A stretch of DNA of 64,000 nt from DASPSR01 sp035516175. GTDB taxonomy: Bacteria; Nitrospirota; UBA9217. The DNA lies in assembly GCA_035516175.1 (NCBI GenBank), contig DATJAO010000038.1, positions 1 through 64,000 of the forward strand. The letters are read 5' to 3'. The first letter of the stretch is position 1. The number at the start of each line of letters is the position of its first letter. Below, piece by piece: positions 18,839 to 27,609 of the stretch. Made by a program: the position numbers and the translations under genes. Below the pieces are notes generated by a model. That model saw nothing but the letters and a program-made list of their open reading frames with translations. It was not told the DNA's origin and did no database searches.

Positions 18839-19867
18839 ATGAAGCTGAAAGAGCTGGCGAACATACTGGGCGCGGCAATGTCAGGGCCGGGGGACGCCGA
18901 CATCATTGGTGCTGCAGGCGTGCGCGAGGCGTCCGAAGGCGAGATTACCTTCATCACGGGGAAGAATTATCTGAAAGACCTCGAACAGTCCCGTGCTTCG
19001 GCCGTGCTCGTTCCGTTGGACACGCCCGAGATGCATCTGCCTCTGCTCCGCGTGAAAAATCCACGCCTTGCCTTTGCACGGGTGCTCGAACTGTTCTATG
19101 TCATGCCGTACCGTCCTCTCGGCATTAGCGATAAGGCGGCGTTAGGCCGAAACGTCGTCATCGGCGCGGACCCCTCGATCCATCCTTATGCGGTGATCGC
19201 CGATGACGCGAGGATCGGGGACCGGGTCATCATCTACCCCGGTGTCCACGTTGGCAGGGGTTCGATGGTCGATGATGACTCCATCATCTATCCGAATGTG
19301 AGCATCAGGGAAGGCATACGGATCGGCAAGCGGGTGATCATCCATGCTGGGGCGGTCATCGGCAGTGATGGTTTCGGCTTCGTGACGGATAGCGGAAAGC
19401 ACCATAAGATTCCCCAGGTCGGCGGCGTGGTGATTGAGGACGATGTCGAGATCGGGGCCAACAGCACCATCGACCGCGCAACGCTCGGGAACACCCTAAT
19501 CAGGAAGGGCACCAAGATCGACAACCTGGTGCAAGTTGCTCACAATGTCACGATCGGCGAGCACTGCCTGCTCGCAGGGCAGGTGGGAATAGCAGGAAGC
19601 TGCACGATCGGCAACTACGTGATCCTTGCCGGTCGGGTTGGGCTGGCGGATCATATAACCATCGGTGACAACGTGATCGCCGCGGGGGGCTCGGCCATAA
19701 TAAAAGACGTCCCTCCGGGACAGGTGGTCGGCGGATATTATACCATGCCGATGAAGGACTGGCTTAAGGTGCAGGCAGTTCTTCCAAAATTACCCGAACT
19801 CAAGAGACAAGTAAGCGCGCTCGAGAGAGAGCTTCAGGAATTGAAGGGGAAAATATCAGGCACGTAA
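18839..19867 (+). CDS. lpxD: UDP-3-O-acylglucosamine N-acyltransferase
   Basis: LpxD adds the second primary acyl chain in lipid A synthesis. The protein (342 residues) has an N-terminal uridine-binding domain (about 1-100, with ASEGEITFITGKNYL), a left-handed parallel beta-helix of hexapeptide repeats (about 105-305), and a C-terminal helical coiled-coil (about 310-342). The catalytic His region is visible as LVQVAHNVTIGEHCLLAGQ (about residue 238). If the gnnA/gnnB genes downstream are active, this enzyme must accept a GlcNAc3N-based substrate. No strong Shine-Dalgarno is visible before the ATG. Confidence 0.96.
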   Translation: MKLKELANILGAAMSGPGDADIIGAAGVREASEGEITFITGKNYLKDLEQSRASAVLVPLDTPEMHLPLLRVKNPRLAFARVLELFYVMPYRPLGISDKAALGRNVVIGADPSIHPYAVIADDARIGDRVIIYPGVHVGRGSMVDDDSIIYPNVSIREGIRIGKRVIIHAGAVIGSDGFGFVTDSGKHHKIPQVGGVVIEDDVEIGANSTIDRATLGNTLIRKGTKIDNLVQVAHNVTIGEHCLLAGQVGIAGSCTIGNYVILAGRVGLADHITIGDNVIAAGGSAIIKDVPPGQVVGGYYTMPMKDWLKVQAVLPKLPELKRQVSALERELQELKGKISGT

Positions 19868-19880
19868 AGGGGGAGAATCG

Positions 19881-20324
19881 ATGATTGGCATTCAGGAGAT
19901 TTTTGATATCCTTCCTCACCGGTATCCATTGCTTTTGGTCGACAGGATACTGGAAATGGAAATGGGCAAGCGGGTTGTAGGGATCAAAAATGTGACGATC
20001 AATGAGCCCTTTTTTCAGGGACATTTTCCCGGTCACCCCATCATGCCGGGGGTCCTGCTCTTGGAGGCAATGGCACAGACGGGAGGCGTCCTCGCCATGC
20101 GAACGGCGGAAGCGGCAGGGATGGATATAAAGACGAAGGTGATCTACTTCATGACCATTGACAAGGTAAAATTCCGGAAACCTGTTCTGCCAGGTGATCA
20201 GGTTCGCTTCGAGCTCGATTTGATCAAATCACGATCGAATATCAGGAGTTTCAAGGCCCAGGCGCTCGTTGATGGTGCGGTCGTGGCAGAGGCGGAATTA
20301 ATGGCCATGATCGTGGATAAGTGA
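19881..20324 (+). CDS. fabZ: 3-hydroxyacyl-ACP dehydratase FabZ
   Basis: FabZ is the hot-dog-fold dehydratase of fatty acid elongation and competes with LpxA for 3-hydroxyacyl-ACP. The 147-residue product shows ILPHRYPLLLVDRIL (about residues 10-24), the catalytic His in FFQGHFPGHPIMPGVLLLEA (about 47-66), and IDKVKFRKPVLPGDQ. GGGGGAG precedes the ATG. It sits 13 bp after lpxD and 23 bp before lpxA, the conserved lpxD-fabZ-lpxA order. Confidence 0.97.
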   Translation: MIGIQEIFDILPHRYPLLLVDRILEMEMGKRVVGIKNVTINEPFFQGHFPGHPIMPGVLLLEAMAQTGGVLAMRTAEAAGMDIKTKVIYFMTIDKVKFRKPVLPGDQVRFELDLIKSRSNIRSFKAQALVDGAVVAEAELMAMIVDK

Positions 20325-20347
20325 TTCTTTTGATACGGGAGAAGTGA

Positions 20348-21121
20348 GTGAATATTCATGAGACAGCAATAGTACATCCGAAGACGCGCCTGGCTGAAAA
20401 CGTGGTGATCGGACCGTACTCGGTCATCGGCGAGCATGTGTCCATCGGCAAAGATACGAAAATCGAATCTCATGTGCTGATCGAGGGATGGACCACGATT
20501 GGTGAACGGAACCACATCCATGCTTTTTCCAGCATCGGGACACCGCCCCAGGATATCGGCTATCGGAATGATGAAACCTATCTGATCATTGGTAACGACA
20601 ATGTTATACGGGAGTGTGCAACGGTACATCGGGCGACCACCAAAGAGGACAGGAAGACGGTGATCGGCAATAAAAATTTTCTCATGGCCTATTCCCACGT
20701 TGCCCACGACTGCAAGCTAGGCGACAACATCATCATGGCCAACTCCGTGGCGCTCGGCGGGCACATTATCATCGGCGACCATGCCATCCTGGGCGGCATC
20801 GTGGCGGTACATCAGTTCGTCAAAATCGGGGAGTATGCAATCATCGGCGGGCAGTCGGCTGTGGGTCAGGATATCCCGCCCTATGTCACTGCCCAAGGGA
20901 ACAGGGCGCGGCTCTACGGACTGAATCTCGTTGGCCTAAAGCGGAAGGGTTTCAGCGACGCGGTCATCGCAACGCTCAAAAAGGCATACAAGATAATCTT
21001 CCGGTCAGGGCTTATGCAGGACGAGGCACTGCGAAAAACGCTTGATGAGTTTCCCGATTCGGCCGAAGTCCGCCTGCTCGTTGACTTCATCCGCTCGTCA
21101 AAGCGGGGAGTAACTCGCTAA
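20348..21121 (+). CDS. lpxA: Acyl-[ACP]-UDP-N-acetylglucosamine acyltransferase
   Basis: LpxA starts lipid A synthesis by acylating the 3-position of the UDP-sugar. The 257-residue protein is a hexapeptide-repeat beta-helix (about residues 1-190) with the catalytic His in HVAHDC (about residue 120), AVHQF, and a C-terminal helical domain (RKGFSDAVIATLKKAYKIIF). I use the GTG at 20348, giving MNIHETAIVHP. With gnnA and gnnB in the same operon, the likely acceptor is UDP-GlcNAc3N rather than UDP-GlcNAc; this is inference. Confidence 0.96.
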   Translation: MNIHETAIVHPKTRLAENVVIGPYSVIGEHVSIGKDTKIESHVLIEGWTTIGERNHIHAFSSIGTPPQDIGYRNDETYLIIGNDNVIRECATVHRATTKEDRKTVIGNKNFLMAYSHVAHDCKLGDNIIMANSVALGGHIIIGDHAILGGIVAVHQFVKIGEYAIIGGQSAVGQDIPPYVTAQGNRARLYGLNLVGLKRKGFSDAVIATLKKAYKIIFRSGLMQDEALRKTLDEFPDSAEVRLLVDFIRSSKRGVTR

Positions 21122-21156
21122 GAAAAGTCAGGGATCATCGACGCACACCAAAGACG

Positions 21157-21978
21157 ATGAACAAAATAGGTTTAATAGCAGGGAACGGACAGTTCCCCGT
21201 CGCTTTCGCCCGCGCTGCAAAAAAGAAGGGCATGCAGGTTATCGCCGTGGCCCATGAAGGCGAGACACTCCCCGAGCTTGCGCAGTGGGTGGATGCCATC
21301 TTCTGGATCAACGTGGGACAACTCGGGAAGCTCATCAAGATTTTCAAGGAGCAAGGGGTGACGGATGTCCTGATGGCAGGCGGGATCAAGAAAACGCGCA
21401 TGTTCAGTGGCGGTATGCCCGACCTCCGCGGAGTGGCCATGCTCGCCAAGGTTATCCACAAAAAGGACGATTCGATCCTTCGTGCCTTTGCCAGGGAACT
21501 CGAGTCCGAGGGCATCACCGTGCGCGAATCTACGCTCTACCTCGACAGTCTTCTGGCATCACCGGGCATTTTGACGAAACGGAGACCGTCAAAGGATGAA
21601 CAGCAGGATATCGAGTTCGGCTGGCAAATGGCGAAAGAGATCGGCAGGCTCGACATCGGCCAAACGGTGGTGGTCAAGGACCAGGCCGTGCTTGCGGTGG
21701 AAGCCATCGAGGGCACGGATGAGGCAATTCGTCGCGGCGGACTCCTCTGCGGCCGGGGTGCGGTTGTCGTTAAAGTGTGCAAACCGCAGCAGGACCTTCG
21801 GTTCGACCTCCCTGCCGTGGGCACGCAAACCATAAACACCATGGAGCAGGTGAAGGCCTCATGCCTTGCCGTCGAAGCAGACAAAACCATCATAATCGAG
21901 CGCGAAGCAGTCATCCGGGAGGCCGATCGGGCCGGCATAACGATTGTTGCAATACAAAATCCGCAGGGTACGGCATGA
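21157..21978 (+). CDS. lpxI: UDP-2,3-diacylglucosamine diphosphatase LpxI
   Basis: LpxI (formerly DUF1009) hydrolyses UDP-2,3-diacylglucosamine to lipid X plus UMP and replaces the unrelated LpxH of gamma-proteobacteria. The 273-residue protein begins MNKIGLIAGNGQFPVAFARA and has the family segments DVLMAGGIKKTRMF (about residue 70) and LPAVGTQTINTM (about 225). The length is normal. It ends in an ATGA overlap with the next gene (21975-21978), so translation is coupled to gnnA. No lpxH is seen in the window. Confidence 0.94.
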   Translation: MNKIGLIAGNGQFPVAFARAAKKKGMQVIAVAHEGETLPELAQWVDAIFWINVGQLGKLIKIFKEQGVTDVLMAGGIKKTRMFSGGMPDLRGVAMLAKVIHKKDDSILRAFARELESEGITVRESTLYLDSLLASPGILTKRRPSKDEQQDIEFGWQMAKEIGRLDIGQTVVVKDQAVLAVEAIEGTDEAIRRGGLLCGRGAVVVKVCKPQQDLRFDLPAVGTQTINTMEQVKASCLAVEADKTIIIEREAVIREADRAGITIVAIQNPQGTA

Positions 21979-22925
21979 AAAAAGTCAGGGTCGGTGTCAT
22001 AGGTGTCGGGTATCTGGGCCAGTTTCACGCGGAAAAATATGCAACCATACCGGACACCGAGCTGACAGGCGTTGTCGATACAGACCCGGTACGCGCTGCG
22101 CAGATTGCAAAAAAGTTAAACACCCTCGCTTTTTCTGACCCCGCGCAATTACTCGGACAGGTGGATGCCGTGAGCATAGTCGTTCCCACGGTCTTCCACC
22201 ATCATATTGCGAAGCAGTTCCTGAAACATGGCATCCATGTCCTGCTCGAAAAACCCGTGACAGCGACCCTCGAACAGGCTGATGAACTTATCGAGCTGGC
22301 AGCCGGGAAAAAGCTGGTCCTTCAGGTTGGGCATATTGAGAGATTCAACCCGGCAGTGACCGCGGTCAAGGCCCTTCTGAAAGCTCCGCGGTATATGACT
22401 GCCGAGAGGTCGGCTCCATTTACGGTACGGTGTACCGATGTGAACGTGATACTTGATCTAATGATCCATGACCTTGATATTATCATGGATCTGGCAGGTT
22501 CCGCACCACGCGAGGTGAGCGCAGCAGGTGCGTCCGTTATAACTCAGGAGATCGACTCCGCTTCGGCAAGGATTATATTCCAGAACGGATGCATCGCCGA
22601 TGTTACTGCAAGCAGGGTGTCCGAGGAAAAAAAACGCCTGCTTCGGGTATTCGACGGCGAGGCCGTGTATACGTCGGATTACCAATCGCAGAAGGCCGTC
22701 GTGTCGCGCAAGAGTGGAGATCCGGTTCCTGAACTGGTAATGACTGACATCTCAACCGGGAGGCGTGATACGCTCGGCGAGGAAGTGCGGGCATTTGTGC
22801 TCTGCGTTCAGACAGGTGCGCGTCCCCTGGTCTCGGCCATTGAGGGTAGAAGGGCGCTTGCCCTGGCGCAGAAAATTACGGAAAACATCCAAAAAGGAAT
22901 CACCGAGTTCGTTCCTGCAGCATAG
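21975..22925 (+). CDS. gnnA: Gfo/Idh/MocA oxidoreductase, probable UDP-GlcNAc 3-dehydrogenase GnnA
   Basis: A 316-residue NAD-dependent sugar oxidoreductase: Rossmann motif RVGVIGVGYLGQFHAEKY at the N terminus, the catalytic Lys in LLEKPVT (about residue 93), and a C-terminal Gfo/Idh dimerisation domain. In Acidithiobacillus ferrooxidans and Leptospira, GnnA oxidises the 3-OH of UDP-GlcNAc and GnnB aminates the ketone to UDP-GlcNAc3N for amide-type lipid A. The position here, lpxI-gnnA-gnnB-lpxB, is the basis for the specific call; by sequence alone it is a generic Gfo/Idh enzyme. Start ATG 21975 overlaps the lpxI stop; upstream in-frame sequence belongs to lpxI. Confidence 0.8.
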   Translation: MKKVRVGVIGVGYLGQFHAEKYATIPDTELTGVVDTDPVRAAQIAKKLNTLAFSDPAQLLGQVDAVSIVVPTVFHHHIAKQFLKHGIHVLLEKPVTATLEQADELIELAAGKKLVLQVGHIERFNPAVTAVKALLKAPRYMTAERSAPFTVRCTDVNVILDLMIHDLDIIMDLAGSAPREVSAAGASVITQEIDSASARIIFQNGCIADVTASRVSEEKKRLLRVFDGEAVYTSDYQSQKAVVSRKSGDPVPELVMTDISTGRRDTLGEEVRAFVLCVQTGARPLVSAIEGRRALALAQKITENIQKGITEFVPAA

Positions 22926-22941
22926 AGAGGAGTTTTTTATC

Positions 22942-24063
22942 ATGTCCGTACCCATGGTCGACCTTAAGATCCAGTACGAGTCCATCAAAGACGAGATCAA
23001 CAGCGCTGTCCTGAGCGTGATCCAGAGCACCCACTTCATCCTTGGCCCCCAGGGGAAAGCCTTCGAAGAAGAAGTTGCCGCATATCATGGCGTGAAGCAT
23101 GCCGTGGCCGTGGCCTCGGGTACGGATGCCCTTCACCTGTCGCTGCTTGCGGCGGGTATCAAGCGGGGCGACGAGGTCATCACGACGCCGTTTACCTTCA
23201 TAGCCACGGCCGAAGCGGTGTCCTACATCGGTGCCGTCCCGGTCTTCGTGGATATCAATGCCGATACGTTCAATATGGATATTAACAAGATAGAGACAGC
23301 GATCACGAGGAAAACCAGGGCCATTCTCCCTGTCCATCTGTATGGGCAGTCTGTGAAGATGGACGGTCTCATGCAGATTGCGGAAAAGCACGGGCTCAGG
23401 GTCATCGAAGACTGTGCGCAGTCCTTTGGAGCGGAATTCAACGGCAAGAAGACCGGTACCTTTGGAGATCTCGGCTGCTTTAGTTTCTTCCCGAGCAAAA
23501 ATCTCGGCGCGTACGGCGACGGCGGCATGGTGATCACCGATGATGCCAAGCTGGCCGAGCGCATGCTCAGTCTCAGGAACCATGGTAGTCGAGTGCGCTA
23601 TTATCACGATGAAATCGGGTTTAACAGCAGGCTGGACGAAGTGCAGGCTGCAATACTCAGGGTCAAGCTCAAACATATTGACGAATACAACACAAAACGC
23701 AGAGACAATGCCATGCGTTACAACAAAAATCTTGCCGTTCCTGGTATCGAGACGCCACGCGAAATGAATGGGGCGAAACATGTCTATCACCAATATACCA
23801 TCAAGATCAAGAACAGGGATGCGGTAAAAAAGGCGCTCGATGCTGCGAAAGTGTCGAGCATGATCTATTATCCAGTGCCTCTGCACCTGCAGGCGGCGTA
23901 TAAAGACCTCAACATGGGGCCGGGGAGCCTGCCGGTCACGGAACGGGCAGCGGGTGACGTGCTGTCGCTGCCCATGTATCCCGAACTCACAGAAGAGCAG
24001 ATCAGGAGCGTGGCAGATGCTGTGAAAAAGGCTATGGCATCACGGCCTCTCGTCGATCTATGA
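22942..24063 (+). CDS. gnnB: DegT/DnrJ/EryC1 aminotransferase, probable GnnB
   Basis: A 373-residue PLP-dependent sugar aminotransferase. The Schiff-base Lys lies in FFPSKNLGAYGDGG (about residue 186); VASGTDALHLSL and VIEDCAQSFGAE are further family motifs. Together with the preceding oxidoreductase it would make UDP-GlcNAc3N. The start is ATG 22942 after AGAGAGGAG (22924-22932). The open frame extends back to 22765, but that part overlaps gnnA in another frame. The stop overlaps the lpxB start in ATGA. Alternative: an O-antigen amino-sugar enzyme, but its place between lpxI and lpxB argues for lipid A. Confidence 0.82.
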   Translation: MSVPMVDLKIQYESIKDEINSAVLSVIQSTHFILGPQGKAFEEEVAAYHGVKHAVAVASGTDALHLSLLAAGIKRGDEVITTPFTFIATAEAVSYIGAVPVFVDINADTFNMDINKIETAITRKTRAILPVHLYGQSVKMDGLMQIAEKHGLRVIEDCAQSFGAEFNGKKTGTFGDLGCFSFFPSKNLGAYGDGGMVITDDAKLAERMLSLRNHGSRVRYYHDEIGFNSRLDEVQAAILRVKLKHIDEYNTKRRDNAMRYNKNLAVPGIETPREMNGAKHVYHQYTIKIKNRDAVKKALDAAKVSSMIYYPVPLHLQAAYKDLNMGPGSLPVTERAAGDVLSLPMYPELTEEQIRSVADAVKKAMASRPLVDL

Positions 24064-25199
24064 AAAAAATTTTGATCATCGCCGGAGAGGCTTCCGGCGA
24101 CCTGCATGGCGCCAACCTGGTTCATGAGCTGAGAAGGAAGGCACCTTCCCTGACTTATTTCGGCGTGGGTAGTAAAAGAATGCGGGATGCTGGAGTGCGG
24201 ATGCTGGCCGATGCCTCCGAGATCTCGGTCGTGGGCGCCACCGAGGTGCTGACGCACATCGGCGCCATTTACCGGGTTTACTCCAGACTCAAAAGTTTTT
24301 TAAAGGAAGACCGGCCTGACCTTCTTGTACTTATCGACTTTCCGGATTTCAATATTATGCTGGGAAAAGTTGCAAAGAGACTCGGCATACCTGTTTTGTA
24401 TTACATAAGTCCCCAGGTCTGGGCATGGCGCAAAGGAAGGGTAAAGAAAATCGCCGAGATCATCGACGCCGTTGTCGTCGTCTTTCCGTTCGAAGTTGAG
24501 CTTTATAAGGCTGCTGGTGTGGATGTACGGTTTGTCGGTCATCCGCTTACCGATGTTGTTCGTTCAGGATATTCGAAGATTGATGCGAGGAAATGTCTAG
24601 GACTTGATCCCGCGCGGCGCACGATCGCACTGTTGCCGGGAAGCAGGAAAAAAGAGATTATGCATCTCATGCCGGATATGCTTGAAGCCGCACGGAAGCT
24701 TAAGACGATGTTCGAAGACCTGCAATTTGTACTCCCGGTGGCTCCCACGCTCGAAAGGGACTTCATCAGGCACCATGTCGACAGGAGCGGCGTTGCGGTA
24801 TCTATTATCGACGGCAGAGTATATGACACCCTGAGGGCATCGGACGCAGCCATCGTGACTTCCGGAACTGCCACGCTCGAGACAGGGCTCATGGGGGTAC
24901 CCATGGTGATCGTGTATCGCATGTCCGGGCTGTCGTACTTCATCGGCACCTTGATCATACATGTAGATCATGTAGGGCTTGTCAACATCGTTGCAGGCAA
25001 GCGGCTCGTCCCTGAGCTCATACAGCAGGATGCAACACCGCAGAACATTGCAGATGCCGTATCGAAGATGCTGCGTGATCCAGATTATTACAAGGCGATC
25101 ACTGACGGCCTCGCCGCTGTAAGGGCTCAAATGGGCAATGCAGGCGCTTCGTCCAGGGCAGCTGACGTCGTTCTGGAACTACTTACGGATGCGGCATAA
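24060..25199 (+). CDS. lpxB: Lipid-A-disaccharide synthase
   Basis: LpxB is the GT19 glycosyltransferase that joins UDP-2,3-diacylglucosamine and lipid X. The 379-residue protein begins with IAGEASGDLHGANLV (about residues 5-19) and includes LVLIDFPDFNIMLGKVAKR, YYISPQVWAWRKGRVKKI (about residues 114-131) and LLPGSRKKEI. Length is normal. It starts in the gnnB stop (ATGA) and is followed by msbA after 6 bp. Confidence 0.97.
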   Translation: MKKILIIAGEASGDLHGANLVHELRRKAPSLTYFGVGSKRMRDAGVRMLADASEISVVGATEVLTHIGAIYRVYSRLKSFLKEDRPDLLVLIDFPDFNIMLGKVAKRLGIPVLYYISPQVWAWRKGRVKKIAEIIDAVVVVFPFEVELYKAAGVDVRFVGHPLTDVVRSGYSKIDARKCLGLDPARRTIALLPGSRKKEIMHLMPDMLEAARKLKTMFEDLQFVLPVAPTLERDFIRHHVDRSGVAVSIIDGRVYDTLRASDAAIVTSGTATLETGLMGVPMVIVYRMSGLSYFIGTLIIHVDHVGLVNIVAGKRLVPELIQQDATPQNIADAVSKMLRDPDYYKAITDGLAAVRAQMGNAGASSRAADVVLELLTDAA

Positions 25200-25205
25200 G
25201 AAAAC

Positions 25206-26951
25206 ATGGAAATCTATAAAAGATTATTAGTCTTCCTTAAACCATACCGGATGCGGCTCATCTGGGCGGCCATTTTCATGCTGCTTACCAGCGGTATGAT
25301 CGCTCTGCAAACATATCTCATTAAACCGATTCTGGACAAAGTTATTATCGGCAAGGACATTAAGCTGGGGCTCCTGCTGCCCCCAGCGCTTATTATCGTC
25401 AGCATCCTGAAAGGGATCACCTGGTATGCCCGTGATTATTTCATGGGGTATGTGGGGCAGAAGGTCGTGAACGACATCAGAGACCGGCTCTATTCCCATA
25501 TACAGACCCTCTCTTTTTCATATTTTACCAGAACACCTACCGGCGTTATAATCTCTCGCATCATCAACGACGTCAACCTGGTGCAAGGTGCGTTGACCAG
25601 AGCCCCATCGAGCCTTGTGCAGGGCATTCTAACGATGGTGGTGCTGACAGGATACATCATTTATCTCAACTGGAAACTCGCAGCTTTTTCCATCATCGTC
25701 CTGCCGTTTGCAGGCTTCGCGTTCTCGAAATTCAGCAGGCGATTCAGAAGAGTGAGCACGCAGATGCAGGAACAGATGGGCGAGCTCACTACGCACCTGC
25801 ACGAGACCATCTCCGGCATCCGGATCGTCAAGGCATTCGGCATGGAGGATTACGAGGGCAGGAGGTTTGCCGACCGAAACAAAGGACTGTTTAATTCTCT
25901 GATGCGGTCCATCAAGACCAGTGCACTCTCACATCCCGTCATGGAATCCATTTCCATGATCGGAACCGCATTTGTCATTCTCTACGCGCTGTACGCAATT
26001 CTTGTGTGGAATATCATGACAGTAGGAGACTTTTTCTCGTTCCTCGGTGCCCTGGTCTTTTTCTACCGGCCGCTTAAGGACATGAACGGTATCAACAACA
26101 TCGTCCAAGATGGAATTGCCGCGGCGAAGCGCATTTTCGACGTCCTCGACACCGAGCCTGAGATCAAAAACAAAACCGGTGCGATCTCGGTTCCGCATGA
26201 TTTCAAGACCATAGAGTTCAGGGATCTTTCGTTCAAATATGAGGAAGATTATGTGCTCAAGGACATCAATCTGACGGTGCATAGCGGCGAGACCATCGCC
26301 ATCGTAGGCAAGAGCGGAGGCGGCAAAACCACGCTCGTGAACCTTATTCCCAGGTTCTACGACGTCACCGATGGAGCGATTATCATAGCGGGGCTGGATA
26401 TCCGGAACGCTACCATTGAATCACTGCGGTCCTGTACCGCCATCGTTACGCAGCAGACGATTCTCTTTAACGATACCATTAAGAACAACATCGCCTACGG
26501 CCATTCCGAAATAACCTTTGATAGTATTGTCAGCGCGGCACGCGCAGCATATGCCGATGATTTTATCCGCAAACTTCCCCAAGGATATGATACGACCATC
26601 GGTGAATCGGGGGTGAAGCTTTCTGGCGGTCAGCGTCAGCGGATAGCCATAGCCCGTGCACTTCTTAAAAACGCCCCGATTCTCATTCTTGATGAAGCTA
26701 CGTCCTCACTCGATACTGAATCAGAACGAGAGGTGCAGAACGCCCTTGACGTGCTCATGGAGGGCAGGACCAGCTTCGTGATAGCGCACAGGCTCTCGAC
26801 GATCATGAACGCGGACCGCATCATCGTCCTCAAAAACGGCAGGATCGTCGAAGAAGGCAGGCATGAGAATCTTCTCAGACGGGGGGGCGAATACAAGAAC
26901 CTATATGACCAGCAATTCAGGGACGAGCCATCGGTCAGGATAATAGAATGA
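25206..26951 (+). CDS. msbA: Lipid A export ABC transporter MsbA-like
   Basis: A 581-residue fused ABC exporter that flips core-lipid A across the inner membrane. An N-terminal six-helix transmembrane domain (about residues 15-315) is followed by a nucleotide-binding domain with Walker A GKSGGGKTT (about 372), the ABC signature LSGGQRQRI (about 475) and Walker B ILILDEATSSLD (about 495). The H-loop appears in VIAHRLSTI. Its position between lpxB and waaA supports lipid A as substrate. The stop overlaps the next start (ATGA, 26948-26951). Confidence 0.92.
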   Translation: MEIYKRLLVFLKPYRMRLIWAAIFMLLTSGMIALQTYLIKPILDKVIIGKDIKLGLLLPPALIIVSILKGITWYARDYFMGYVGQKVVNDIRDRLYSHIQTLSFSYFTRTPTGVIISRIINDVNLVQGALTRAPSSLVQGILTMVVLTGYIIYLNWKLAAFSIIVLPFAGFAFSKFSRRFRRVSTQMQEQMGELTTHLHETISGIRIVKAFGMEDYEGRRFADRNKGLFNSLMRSIKTSALSHPVMESISMIGTAFVILYALYAILVWNIMTVGDFFSFLGALVFFYRPLKDMNGINNIVQDGIAAAKRIFDVLDTEPEIKNKTGAISVPHDFKTIEFRDLSFKYEEDYVLKDINLTVHSGETIAIVGKSGGGKTTLVNLIPRFYDVTDGAIIIAGLDIRNATIESLRSCTAIVTQQTILFNDTIKNNIAYGHSEITFDSIVSAARAAYADDFIRKLPQGYDTTIGESGVKLSGGQRQRIAIARALLKNAPILILDEATSSLDTESEREVQNALDVLMEGRTSFVIAHRLSTIMNADRIIVLKNGRIVEEGRHENLLRRGGEYKNLYDQQFRDEPSVRIIE

Positions 26952-27598
26952 TCAGGGGGAAAGTATTATCATATATCGTCTGGGTGCTCATCTCGATTTG
27001 GAGCAGGACGATACGGATGCAGTATGTAGGGAAGGAAATATCCGACCGGCTGACAGCGGGCGGAAATAATGTCATCTATGCGTTCTGGCATGGAAGGCAG
27101 TTCCTGCTGTTCCATAACTATCGCAATTCCGGAATTATCATTCCAGCCAGTGAAAGCCGCGACGGTGAGATCCAGGCCGGTGTTTTGCAGCATTTTGGGT
27201 TTGATGTAGTGCGTGGTTCGAGCAAACGGAAAGGCGACCGGGCGCTCCTCGGACTGGTCGACGGCCTGCGAAAAGGCAAGAACATTGCTCTCGCCGTAGA
27301 TGGTCCACGCGGCCCCATTTACGAGGTAAAGCAGGGGATAACCTATCTTGCAGGTAAACTGAACAAGCCCATTATTCCCGCCTCAACAAGCGCGAAACGG
27401 TTCTGGATTCTCGAAAAGATATGGGACAAATACATGCTCCCTGTGCCCTTTACGCGAGGTGTGGTCGTGTATGGAGAACCTATCATTGTCCGGGGGATAC
27501 AAGCGGACGAACTTGAGTCCAAGCGAAAGGAACTGACGGACGCCCTGAACAGCGTGATGAACCGGGCTGATGCGTACTTTCACCGGCAAGCTTCGTAG
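26948..27598 (+). CDS. Lysophospholipid acyltransferase family protein (DUF374)
   Basis: A 216-residue inner-membrane-associated acyltransferase of the DUF374 family. An N-terminal hydrophobic stretch (about residues 5-20) precedes YAFWHGRQFLL, where the His sits in the place of the HX4D catalytic motif. SRDGEIQAGVLQHFGFD, VVRGSSKRKGD and LAVDGPRGP are the other family blocks. Located between msbA and waaA, it is a reasonable candidate for a secondary acyl transfer to lipid A, since no lpxL or lpxM is visible in the window. That role is inference. Confidence 0.85.
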   Translation: MIRGKVLSYIVWVLISIWSRTIRMQYVGKEISDRLTAGGNNVIYAFWHGRQFLLFHNYRNSGIIIPASESRDGEIQAGVLQHFGFDVVRGSSKRKGDRALLGLVDGLRKGKNIALAVDGPRGPIYEVKQGITYLAGKLNKPIIPASTSAKRFWILEKIWDKYMLPVPFTRGVVVYGEPIIVRGIQADELESKRKELTDALNSVMNRADAYFHRQAS

Positions 27599-27609
27599 AG
27601 GGTCTGGAT

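Noticed and set aside
22900..23886. 328-codon - strand frame antisense to gnnB
   Set aside because: It is a shadow of the aminotransferase gene, which carries all family motifs.
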